Below, one piece after another: positions 31,272-41,903 of a stretch of DNA of 64,000 nucleotides. Both the position numbers and the translations under genes were made by a program. This DNA is from Pseudoneurospora amorphoporcata (lineage: Eukaryota > Ascomycota > Sordariomycetes > Sordariales > Sordariaceae). Under the pieces are notes generated by a model. That model was not told the origin of the DNA and ran no database searches. It worked only from the letters and a program-made list of their open reading frames with translations. The stretch spans positions 62,001 through 126,000 of the forward strand of contig MU859068.1 of the NCBI GenBank assembly GCA_033297205.1. The letters are read 5' to 3'. The number at the start of each line of letters is the position of its first letter. The stretch's first letter is position 1.

Positions 31272-32971
31272 ATGGCCGAGTCGCAAACCCCCGCTACCGC
31301 CCCTGCGGCCACCACCAAGCCCGTCAAGCCTGATCAGGATGCCTTCAACGAGAAGCTCGCTCAGGCCGAGAAGGAGTATCAGGAGGCCCTGAAGAAATAC
31401 GTGAGTCCCCTGCCCTGGCCGAGTCGGAAACACGCAGCACGCAGATGGATCAGATCGCGGATCACGATGCACCCTTCCGTCCACAGATTCCCACCACGAC
31501 GCCTCCTACTCACTGTTCCCATTGCCATGTGACAAACCCGGACTAACCATTGTCGATAATCCAGAACGAGATCAAGGCCAAGGTTGAGCTCGCCGCTCCT
31601 AGCAAGAACAAGGACCAGCCCAGCCCCACCCAGCAGAAGCGTCAGGAGCTCATCTCCCAGCTCAACGAGATCCGTCAGCAGCAGGCTGGTGGCAAGAATG
31701 CCCGCACCTCCAAGCTCGACCAGATCAAGCGTCTCGATGAGCAGCTCCGCAGCCGCATCGCCGAGCAGAAGACTGCCCGCAGCAAGGTTAACTTCAAGTC
31801 CACCGAGGACCTCGACCGCGAGATTGAGCGCCTGGAGAAGGAGGTTAACGGCGGCATGATGAAGCTCGTCGATGAGAAGAAGGCCCTCGCCGAGATCTCC
31901 AACCTTCGCAAGCAGCGCAAGAGCTTTGCTGGTTTCGACGATGCCCAGAAGCAGATCGACCTTCTCAAGGCCAAGATCAAGGAGATCAAGGACAGCCTGG
32001 AGGATCCCGAGGCCAAGGCCCTCAGCGAGAAGTACAACAAGCTTCAGGCTGAGCTTGACGCCATCAAGGCCGAGCAGGATGAGGCCTACAAGAACCTCTC
32101 CAGCCTTCGTGACGAGCGCACCAAGCTCCAGCAGCTCCAGTCCGAGAAGTACCAGGCCATCAAGAAGCTCAAGGATGAGTACTACGGCGCCAAGAAGGAG
32201 TTCGCCAAGTGGGAGCGTGAGCAGCGCGAGAGGGCCCGCGAGAGACAGCAGGCCGAGCGTGAGCGCATCGCCAAGGAGCGCCGCATGGAGCGTGCCCAGA
32301 AGATGCTCGCCGAGGCTTCTGACCCCGCCTACCTCGAGGAGATCCGCCGTGCCAACTCTCTCCTCAAGTACTTCGACCCCAGCCACGAGGTCGAGGTTAA
32401 GGCTCCCCTCCTTGCCGACAAGGGCCTCGGTGCCCAGGCTCTCCGCAAGGTCGACGACTCTGGCCTCAAGGGCATGAAGCTCGTCCGCAAGGAGGAGCGT
32501 GAGGACGACTACCTCCCTGCCGTCAAGAAGGGCAAGAAGAGCAAGAAGCCCACTGGTGCCGCCCCTGCCGCCACCAGCAAGACCTTCAGCCTCCCTCCCT
32601 CCGTCATGGAGGATTGCAGCTTCGTCGGTGTCGAGCCCCCCATGGCCGCTGCCGACATCCCTGCTGCCGTTGAGAAGATCAAGGCCAAGCTTGACCAGTG
32701 GAAGGCTGACCAGCCTGAGCAAACTCGCAAGGTATGTTATTTGTTGTTTCGTTCCTGTTTATCTAGTTTTTGCTAACAGTCTCGCTTGCAGAACATCGAG
32801 AAGGCCAAGAAGGAGATTGAGCGCCTCGAGGCCGAGGAGACGGGCGAGACTTCCGGTTCTGCCACCCCCAAGAAGGCCGACGGCGAGACCAAGGCCGTCG
32901 AGGAGGTCACTGAGGGCGTCCAGAACGCCTCCATTGAGGAGAAGACTGAGGCCGTCGAGGCTTCCGCATAG
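31272..32971 (+). CDS. bfr1: Bfr1-like polysome- and mRNP-associated coiled-coil protein
   Basis: Three exons, 31272-31400, 31565-32731 and 32792-32971, all in phase 0, give 491 residues. Bfr1 in yeast associates with mRNPs and polysomes at the endoplasmic reticulum and affects secretion and nuclear segregation. Here the protein is almost entirely charged coiled coil from about residue 20 to 330. Conserved stretches include RSKVNFKSTEDLDREIERLE, KALAEISNLRKQRKSFAGFD, QIDLLKAKIKEIKDSLED and WEREQRERARERQQAERERI. A C-terminal hinge (TFSLPPSVMEDCSFVGVEPP) and a further predicted helix follow. The tail is acidic and low in complexity. Codon use is extremely biased (Ala GCC, Lys AAG, Leu CTC), so expression is probably high. 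The biased codons create a long antisense open frame that is not a gene. Confidence 0.92.
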
Positions 32972-35900
32972 AAGCGACGCCATCGACGTCACAGATCATC
33001 TCTCGAAATTCCGGGAAAGCATGATTTGAGGAAGACCAGGACATCGACGAGGTTTAGGTTGCCAGTTTAAGCGGGTATTTGGGTCCTGTCATCTCTCTTC
33101 TTCATCCTTACCACCACCGTCCGTTGCCCACGACGACGTTGTGGTCGTGTCAGATGTTGTGCGCATCTATCTCGGCACGTCATCATTCACATATATATCC
33201 CGGATATTTATCCTTTTTTTTTTGCCTTAGTGGTTATCTTTAGTTATCATCACTATCGTCTTTTCTCTCAAATATTGTTAGCATGCTTATCTGGGTAAAG
33301 AAAAGGGGGAAATCTCGGGAATTCAAAATTTGGGGTGGTTCCTTAATACATCCTCACTTCACACGCAAAAAGAAGACTTTTAATGGCTGAACTCATGCGA
33401 ATTCTGCTCCCCAATTATTTGGTATGGACATGCAGCTGATGATGGTTGTTCGTTCGTCGTCAAGGGAACACAGGGGGAAGTCGAGAACAAAAGGAGAACG
33501 AACACACCAACTGCTCGAGGAATCGTAGGCCCCGAAACAAAGGAACGGCGAAGAGATTGGAATGGAAGACAGAAACTATAGGAAAGGACGAGTCTTGAGA
33601 TAGGTTCAGACACGACGGATATGTAAGAAAACATGAGGGACCTTGATACCCCCCATCTTCCACATTCCCACATCCATGCCGCTTGTCAAGTACCTACCAT
33701 TGAGTGTTTGCTTCACTGACTGCTTGCCTGCCAGGTTCCGTTAACCTGAAAGGGTCAACAACCATCATCCTTCCTCACTTCTCACCGCAATGACAGCGGT
33801 CAACGAGAAAGGATAGCTACCTATCTACGAGTGTCTCGGTGTCTGGGATAGAGTGCGCCTACCAACCTACCTGCCGACACAGAAGCACCTGATACACAAA
33901 CCGCAGCCCAACATCTATCTATCTGATTGCCTGCCGTTGCCAATGCCAATGAATGCCCATGGGTATGATATGATTGATGTACATGGCCATCAAAGCACGT
34001 CCTCCTTGTATATACCGCCGCAGCGGTGTGATTCCGTCCTACAGGTAGGTATCTTCAACCCTTGCCATCTCCACGTGTACATAGCATCAGATCAGATAAA
34101 AAAAATAACGCCAGTTCCCGGCGTCATGGCACTGGATCGTTAATCCCGTTTTCTCATTCGCTCAACGAACGGATGGAAGACATCCATCCACCGGGCGGCT
34201 AGATCCAGGATCCTTTATCTTGACATCTCATCTTCGGACTCCCGTTCCCATAAATACATACACTACTGCTATTTTGGCTTTACTTGTACCCCGACAAATG
34301 GTCGATGGCAAATTGTAGGTTTATTCCCTGGTGGGAGTACCCGATAAGTAAGTAGTAAATAGCAGAGGACAGAAAAAGAATAAAGAGAAGGAAGGTAAAC
34401 AGAGCTAGAAAGACACGAGTCCGAGGAGTCCTTGGTATTAGCTAGATATGTATCCGGCTGCACGGAGGGGGGGGATGAGTGGGTTCTATATGTATGTATG
34501 TCCCCCTCCTGAATTTCTTTTTTTTTTTCTCTTTTTTTTTGAAGTGTGTTAATACCGGATGTACCTTGAGAGGTAACTTGAAGTTGCCCATGGGGGGGAA
34601 GTTGGTACATTGTGGCAGTACAAACGTACAATAATACCTACCTACCTACCGTACCTATCTTCCCAGTCTTGCGTCCTAGGTAAGGTAGGTATTCCATACT
34701 TTACATACTTAGAGGTACCTTTTATCTCTCTCCCACGTCTCCTCATTCCTTCGTCAGGACGCTGCACCTTCCTTTCCCTTCCTTCTGTTTTTCCTTCTCC
34801 TTCCCTCTCCAACAGTAGGTAACCACTAACCAGTCAAAACCCGCAACCCTGCCACTCCAAAAAAAAAAAAAAAAAGAAATTCGGGCAAATAAAAGCCAGA
34901 ACAAGGGTTTTGCAAACGGAAGTACACTACACGTACCTAGACGGGACGAATACATACATACATACACACAGCCGTGGAGACGACGACGACGACAGACAGA
35001 CAGACAGACAGGGATTGGACATATCGTCATCGGGCATCTATCAACAAGCAAGCTGTTTCATAAAGTTAGTTTGCGTCAGGCCTGCACGTACGTACAACAT
35101 GCCGAAGTGCCTGCTCTGCCTGCCCGGTAGGTAGGTAGGTAGCCGAGATCGGGGGGGATGGACAGGTAAAGTGGTTGGTTTACTTAGCCGGCAGCAGGAC
35201 TGGACCGGCAGGAAAGCAAAGATGGACGGACGGACGGACGGACGGACAGGTGCACAAGAAAAGATGAGTATCAGGTGGCTGGGGTGTCTTGGTCCTTGGT
35301 CCTTGGTTCTTCGTTTTCTTTTTTTTCCATGGAAAAAAAAAAAAGTTCCTTGGGTGATGGCAATTCCGCTTCAGCTGTTCTGGGTTTTTCGAACATTGGA
35401 GAGGAGGTTTGGTGCGAGTGGCAAGTCTTGGGCATCTATTCTTCTTCTTCTTCTTCTTGTAAGTTGTTTGGAAAATGTCGGAAATAGTTCTAAAAGCTTC
35501 GGGGAGATAAGAGTCTTCGTTCAGGGGTGCCCGATGCGCGGAGTTTGATTCATGACGGTTGCCCACCAGTATGCGGTTCGTTTTCATACAGGTTCATCAG
35601 CATGTACAAGCCAAGATCTCCAAGTGATGTCGTCATGTATCACGACCTCATCACATGCGTGACCGACCAACCTCAGCCGAGAATAGCATCGTCAGTCATA
35701 CTGTGTGAGGCTCCTGAGACAAGTTCGTGGAAGGAACGCAAAAGTCTAGGCAACGGCGCGATGTTCATCTGGATCTTAGAACCTTGACATACTGCTGGCC
35801 TCCTCCAGTACGTAAATGATATGTATTACAAAATGAGAAGGATAGATAGCAGAATTGGTAACAAGATCTGATCTGAATCTTTGAGTGAGGAGTGAGAGGT

Positions 35901-36649
35901 GAATTGCATTCTCCTTAAGGATCATCTGCCTGAGCACTATGCTTTTCCGCTCCTATCATCGAGAGGCTTCAAGAGGTAGTGTTTCCTCCATGATATGTAT
36001 GTATCCTATGAGGTGAGATTATCAAATCATATCCCTTCACAAACATGCCGCCCATTTTTGATGTTCATTTTGATATGATTGTTTCTTTATTTCTTTCGTG
36101 AGGTATCCATTCCATCATCATCATCCCAGTCATAATAAAACCCCAGGCCTGCCAACCTAGCCAGTCCTTCCCAAAGCAAAAAAAAGAGAGAGAAAAAAAA
36201 AAAAAAAAATAAAAATAAAAAAAAAAAATACAAGTTAAAACACGATTACGATTTCCCTGAACACCGTGTCAACCGCCCATTGATCATCCCATCCCACCCA
36301 TAAACCCGCTCTTTCATCCCGTTCCCTTCCGTTCCCTTCCGTTTCGTGCCCTTCCGTCCTGTCCCGAGTTCCAGAGAAGATCTGTGTGTAATCGGGTACT
36401 TGATATTTTTGGAGAACAAATGCCGTCGCCGCCGCTTTCCCAAAATCCAAAAAAGTGATATGCAACAACGCGGCCGTGTGATATGCAAGAATGCTATGTA
36501 AAAGTCATCATGCTGTGGAGACGTGACCCCTTGTCGAGGCCATGGGTATGGTTTATTTTCGTAAAGCATGAGGCAGGTGATCACAAAGGGAAGAATCGGT
36601 TTTAAGCGAACGTAGTGTTGTTGTTAAATCGTCGAGGCTGATGGCTGAT
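32972..36649. other. 3.7 kb gene-free spacer rich in simple repeats
   Basis: This spacer lies between two convergent genes and has no frame that looks like protein. It carries many microsatellites: (GACA)n near 34993-35012, (GACG)n near 35223-35246, (TAGG)n near 35128-35141, (CTT)n near 35441-35459, a TACATACA run near 34957, and poly(A) blocks near 34859 and 36178-36232. The TAGGTA/TACCTA words are common in non-coding DNA of this fungus throughout the window. Confidence 0.65.
34955..35250. repeat. cluster of tetranucleotide microsatellites
   Basis: Within 300 bases there are TACA, GACA, TAGG and GACG tetranucleotide arrays plus a short GAC trinucleotide array. Each is 12-24 bases long. They are independent arrays rather than one degenerate satellite. 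Confidence 0.85.
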
Positions 36650-37385
36650 TTAGTATGGTTGCTGAGGATAATAGGTCGGCGGTCCAGGGTGTGGTGCCCG
36701 GTAAGAGTGTCTGCGCTCCCTTGGTCCTGGTGTCCGCCTGTCACTTCCACGGACTGGCTCGATGGGAGGCGGCGTTCGTCGCATGGCAGGCATGGGGGCG
36801 ATCTCTCTGTCGTAGGTCAGGTTGCGGCCGCTGGCCACGGTTGCTGGAGCACCGGGCGCCGTCCTTGTGCTGAGTCTCCTGGGTCCGCTAAGAGCATTGA
36901 GAGGAGGGTCCTTGACAGATGCGTCACCGTCATCCGGAAGCGTCAACTCGACTAGGCTGTAGAAGTACTCGAGCACCTCGGGGTATCGTTGTACTGAAGC
37001 CTGCCAGTCCTCGTCGATGCCGCGCTTCAGCTTGGCTTGGGCGCTGGCGAGTTGATTGGGGTGAGGTGGTGCCTGGTAGTATTGCCAGGCGTGAGCTGTG
37101 ATGTCGTCCAGATGTGTGGCATGTGCCGTCTTTCGTCGCTCAGTCAACTGGCGGAAGTGATCGAGGATGTAGTCTTGAGCATGAGCTCGCACCCATGATC
37201 TAGAAGGTTGTTAGCATGGCTCCTGGCGACAAGCAGATGAAGGACGGGTCAACTTACCGGATATCGTTGTAGATAGACTGCATCATACGGGCCTCAGCCT
37301 GCTTGACGGCCATCTCGAGGCCCTTGGCCTCACAGTCACAGGCAACGGTGGCCGGAGCATGGCAAATGGCGCAATCGGGATCCAT
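36650..37385 (-). CDS. small fungal protein with N-terminal CxxC...CxC motif, unknown function
   Basis: Two exons, 37258-37385 and 36650-37199, give 225 residues; the intron starts GTAAGT and ends TTCTAG and rebuilds DIRSWVRAHAQDYIL. The N-terminus is MDPDCAICHAPATVACDCE, with C5, C8, C16 and C18 placed as in a small zinc-binding or iron-binding knuckle. A helical middle domain follows (KGLEMAVKQAEARMMQSIYN, then DYILDHFRQLTERRKTAHAT, then HAWQYYQAPPHP). The final 80 residues are Pro/Arg-rich and probably disordered. The compact CxxC head with a helical body suggests a conserved fungal protein, and I know of no function for it. Starting at the ATG inside the second exon would lose the cysteine motif, so the two-exon model matters. 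Confidence 0.8.
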
Positions 37386-39553
37386 CCTGACGGTTGACTT
37401 TTGTGACTGTTGGAAGGTTTCTACCGAGTACATTGTTTAGTGTTGTGTTATATGAGGCGATGAGTGGAGTGATGTTCCGAGTTGGCTATAAGGGAGACCT
37501 TGCTGCTTCTATCACAGAGTATGTGTTGCTATGTTTACAACGTTCACGCTCTTTCTCATCACGGGACCAGCCCAACAGCGAGGTAGAGAAGCTTGATGAA
37601 GAAAGCAGCTAAGAGTAGATGGAGCAAGAGGCAGAGTGAGGAGGAGGAGGATGGGAAAGATGCGGATGTTATGAAGCTGGTGTGAGGGAGTACAAGACAG
37701 GACCTCTCGGTCTTGGGATAAGGCAGCAGATTCACTGACCTGATGTATCCAAATTAAAAAGGTGTCGATCGAGTGGAATCGACGAGAAGCAGACGCAGGC
37801 AAGCAGCACAGGCGGGAAGAAGTGAGCAAGCAGGCAGGTCCGCAGGATGTAAGTATGTATGTGCGTATGTATGTAAGTCAACAAGGTACCGGAGGGGGAA
37901 ACACCACAGCCAGCGCGACCACGCAGTGTCCAGGATGAGGGAAGACACGACCGATGAATGGGAGAAGAAGGAGGAGAAGCAGGAGTTTCGAGGGGTGAGA
38001 GGTGAAAAGAGGAGCCAGGCCAGGCAAGACAGGCGTTGGAAGGTGGTCAAGAGTGGAGTGAGTGGGAGTGAGTGTCGGTTTCAGGTAGCTTCCGTGCAGC
38101 AGCGGCAGCAGCAGCAGAACGGTCCGGCCGGATTAAGCAAGAGAATGCACTCCAGTCTCAGGTCTTTTTGGGAATCTCTGTCGTGGCTCGAATGCGGGCC
38201 CGCTTGGCCCCTTTGGCAGCAGTGGTCTGCAGCTTGCAGCGGCCCAATGTCTCGTCGACCAGTCCGAGACGGCGGTGCCGTTCCGGGACCCAGTTTTCCC
38301 GACTGGAGGCGAGGTCGTTTGCACTCCTTCTACACAGTAGACTGCGACCCTTTTCTGCTTAGGTGGTGGCGGATGATTCGCTCTGCAGCAGCAAGACAAC
38401 GCACTCTTGCAGCAGACGATCCCCCAGATGGCCCCAGATTGGCGGCGATGGCAAAGGTTATCAGCGTCGTGAAACTCTAACAGTGGGGTGACGGCCAGCA
38501 CGACCGGTTGGCTAAACGGCTTGATGGGCAATGGTGCAATAATTCTGGTTGCCCTGTCAAATAGCAACAAAATGTCAACATCAACAACAACAACAGCAAC
38601 AGAGGAGACGGGCAACGGAAGAGAGGCCAAAGACACAATGTCCTACCCGAGACTCGAAAGCCGTGAGAAAGCATGTAACGAGCGTCATAGGCATGCAAAG
38701 TCCCTCAGTGTCTCTGTCGAGTGTTGACATTGCCCCCTTTCGCGCCCTTCTTCATGAGATGAGGTTCAGTTCCCAGCCCGGGTTATGGATACCTGAGGTA
38801 CCAATGTACATGGCTGAATGACATGGACCAACGAGAATCGACTTGTCATCCGTCCATCCTGCTGCCACATTCATTCTCCGAATCATGGGGAGGCTGGGGA
38901 ATTGGGGACGGGACTGGACTGTAGACATGACGGAAACGTCTCACTTGTGTGCGGTGCTATGCCATGAGTGTGAGTTGTCAGTGCCGCCGCCGCCGAATGT
39001 CAGATTATTTCGCATCAGACACAGTGAAACAGCTGCATGTCAGCCCGCCGGCATAGGCAGCATAGCCCTTTTTGAGAGCCTTCTCTTCAAAATTGAAGAA
39101 TGGGAGTGATGGTGCGGCGCACTTGCGACAGAGTCAGAGCCGTGGAGTCGGTGGCCGAGACGGAAAAAGAGACAAAGGGAAAGAGACAGCCTAAAAGGTG
39201 ATCGGAATGTGAAGAGAATTATCAAAGTCGGTTGTTGGGTGGGAAACGAGGACGAGTGCTTGTGAAATGGTGGGAGAAACCTTGGATCATCCGGACTCCC
39301 AGCTTTCCCCGCCATTGGGTCCTGCCCGAGCGTCGATCGATCAACTTTCAGAATGGAGGGAGGCCCCGGTTCGCCAAGCCGTTAGCCCACCTCAATCCAC
39401 CCGCCACGCACTCCCCGCAGTGGGTCTTTGGAAATGTTAATGGCTTCTTATCTTATCGCGGCGCGCGCTAACGGGCCTGTCGCGATCCAAAAAGTTGGCG
39501 GCCGGGGGGGGCCAAACAACTGAAACCCAAGACTGGTCAATGTCCTGTTCGAG
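37386..39553. other. divergent intergenic region between the CxxC gene and mtg2
   Basis: This 2.2 kb stretch must hold both promoters. It contains a CAG/CAA-rich tract (about 38097-38115 and 38575-38600). Open frames here are short and unlike proteins. I see no RNA gene. Confidence 0.55.
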
Positions 39554-41329
39554 ATGGCGTCTCGTTGTACTCATAGCTCCCGGCTGCTTATGCCCTTTTT
39601 ATACCCATCATTGTTTCGTACCAGCGTGCCCTCTGCCAGCTTAGCCCTTGCCCGAAACCTCCGTTACAGCACCACCGACGCCACAGCGACCTTGACCCCC
39701 GAGAACGACGGCGAGACGAAATCCAGACTCAACCCTGCCCCCGATGACTACTCGAATCCATACTTTGCCGACAAGGCCAAGCTGAACGTCTACGCTGGGC
39801 CGGGTGGCAACGGCTGCATATCCTTCCTCAGAGAGTTGTTCATTCCCGAAGGCCCGGCAAACGGAGGTGATGGAGGCCACGGCGGCAATGTCTATATCCA
39901 AGCTGTCCACGGCGAGACTTCGCTACACAAGCTGGCACGGAGGAGGCATATTCGCGCTGGTCGAGGAAAGCATGGCCAGGGCAGCGCTCAGGGCGGACAG
40001 CGCGGAGAGGACGTCATCATAACCGTACCCGTCGGAACAGTCGTTACCGAGATCAGCCGCGACGACCCCGAGGGCGAGAGGCAACTCATCGACAGAGCCA
40101 AGTACAAGCGCAAGAGGAAAAAGGACTTTCGCAACGCCCCTGCTGTCGAGGCGCCAAAGGAGGAGGGGGAGGAGGAGGATGGGATAGAAGGCACCAAAGT
40201 AGAGGAGGAGCCGCCCATCAACCCAGACATGGACCGATGGCTGCTATACCCCGGCATCTCCTCGTCGGATGCCAGAAGAGTCGGCGCCGAACTGCCACGA
40301 CTGCCCCGTCGCGACCGGCTGTTTCAACAACCGGCGGCACCCATATATTTGGACCTGAACCGTCCTACACCACGGCCCATCCTGCTCGCGGCAGGCGGCC
40401 TGGGTGGACTGGGCAATCCCCATTTCGCAAACAAGGACAGACCCAGGCCCATGTTTGCGACAAAGGGAGAGCCGGCCATGTCTCTAGAGATTGAGCTCGA
40501 ACTCAAGCTCCTTGCCGACGTTGGTCTGGTTGGTCTGCCCAATGCCGGCAAGAGCACCCTCCTTCGCGCCTTGACCAACAGCCGAGCCCGCGTTGGCCAC
40601 TGGGCCTTCACCACGCTACAACCCAATATCGGCACCGTCGTGCTCGACAACAACAAAGGCCGTCCCTCGGTAAAGAGCTACAAGCGAATCAGCGATGCTC
40701 CTGTCGATGATCCCTATGCTCTCACTGGTGCGCCGGACGAGGTCGAGCAACGGACGAGGTTCACTGTCGCTGATATCCCGGGTCTGATCGAGGGTGCCCA
40801 TCTCGACAAGGGTCTCGGTATTGCCTTTTTGCGCCACGTCGAGCGTGCCGGCGTGCTCGCCTTCGTCATCGACCTGGGTGCCGGCAATGCTGTGAAAGCG
40901 TTGAAGGCGCTGTGGAACGAGGTGGGCCTGTACGCGCAAATGCGCGAGGATGAGGAGGCCGACCGGGAGCGCGCTGCGAGAATTGACTGGAGTCCCGAGG
41001 CCGGTATGGACCATGGGAGCATGTCAGGTGGATGGCCTGCCGCAAACGGCATGGCCGACTATGCGCCGTCTGCTGCTGAACCTGCAGGGTTGTCCATCGC
41101 AGGGAAGCCGTGGTTCGTGGTAGCCACCAAGGGAGACTTAAAGGATACTCAGGCCAACTTCATGGAGCTCAGAGATTACTGTGCGGCTGTCACACGTGGG
41201 GATGAGCCCCATCCTAGTGGCGTTCCGGGTGCTTGGGTTGAGAACGTGGAAGCCATCCCCGTCAGTGCCATCAATGGTCACGGCGTGGAGAGAATCGTTC
41301 ACTGGACGGTTGGCTTGTTGGATGGGTGA
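39554..41329 (+). CDS. mtg2: mitochondrial Obg/CgtA-type GTPase Mtg2
   Basis: This single exon encodes 591 residues. Obg GTPases help assemble the large ribosomal subunit; the fungal Mtg2 form does so for the mitochondrial ribosome. The first 40 residues look like a mitochondrial presequence (basic, hydroxylated, ending LARNLRYSTT). The glycine-rich Obg fold spans about residues 72-170 (AGPGGNGCISFLRE, GGDGGHGGNVYIQ, GRGKHGQGSAQGGQ) and resumes at residues 262-312 (PIYLDL, LAAGGLGGLGNPHF). A charged insertion (residues 171-260) interrupts it. The G domain has the P-loop GLPNAGKST (327-335), TTLQPNIG for G2 (353-360) and DIPG for G3 (407-410). The G4 base-recognition motif reads TKGD (525-528) instead of the usual NKxD. 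A second insertion lies at residues 465-515. Confidence 0.93.
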   Translation: MASRCTHSSRLLMPFLYPSLFRTSVPSASLALARNLRYSTTDATATLTPENDGETKSRLNPAPDDYSNPYFADKAKLNVYAGPGGNGCISFLRELFIPEGPANGGDGGHGGNVYIQAVHGETSLHKLARRRHIRAGRGKHGQGSAQGGQRGEDVIITVPVGTVVTEISRDDPEGERQLIDRAKYKRKRKKDFRNAPAVEAPKEEGEEEDGIEGTKVEEEPPINPDMDRWLLYPGISSSDARRVGAELPRLPRRDRLFQQPAAPIYLDLNRPTPRPILLAAGGLGGLGNPHFANKDRPRPMFATKGEPAMSLEIELELKLLADVGLVGLPNAGKSTLLRALTNSRARVGHWAFTTLQPNIGTVVLDNNKGRPSVKSYKRISDAPVDDPYALTGAPDEVEQRTRFTVADIPGLIEGAHLDKGLGIAFLRHVERAGVLAFVIDLGAGNAVKALKALWNEVGLYAQMREDEEADRERAARIDWSPEAGMDHGSMSGGWPAANGMADYAPSAAEPAGLSIAGKPWFVVATKGDLKDTQANFMELRDYCAAVTRGDEPHPSGVPGAWVENVEAIPVSAINGHGVERIVHWTVGLLDG

Positions 41330-41828
41330 ACAGACTCTCGTCAGACACAGCTCCCAGAAGAACTTTAGCATGAGATACCCAATCCTTACTCTACTCCGTT
41401 CTCCAGAACATGAACCTCAAGTAGATACCAAGTCTGACCTGATGCAACCACTGGTAGTTACACTGCTTGGTGGTTGGATGGACCCTTAACTCGTTATCAG
41501 CAGTCAACTGATAAGGAACGGAAGCAACTCGGCTAGCCCTACCCGGCTAGCCTGTAAACATGGTGGATCTCTTACAATAGCTTCATGCAGAATAATAACC
41601 AATCATAACACGCAATCCTCAAGATCCATCCGTTAGCGCAGTGCTTAGTCCCCCACCCCCACATTGTAAGTTTGCGGCTTTGGTTTTTTGTTGGTCTCGA
41701 CTTGCATGCGACAGACTCGTTGCCGCATGTCACTTTTTTTTCTCCTTCCTTCAACACGACTCCGGTTGCCGAACTTGAGTATCGCAACTGGACAGAGCTT
41801 TCTATCCTCAATTGCGAATCTCTCCAAC
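41330..41828. other. spacer between mtg2 and trm4
   Basis: These 499 bases hold the mtg2 3' region and the trm4 promoter and leader. I see no other gene. Confidence 0.6.
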
Positions 41829-41872
41829 ATGGGTCGCGGTGGTAATTTCAGAGTACGTACCCACCATCCCAA

Positions 41873-41903
<31 letters not shown>

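Noticed and set aside
31379..32722. 447-codon minus-strand open frame opposite bfr1
   Set aside because: It is an antisense shadow created by the biased codons of the Bfr1 coiled coil, leucine-rich and without domain structure.
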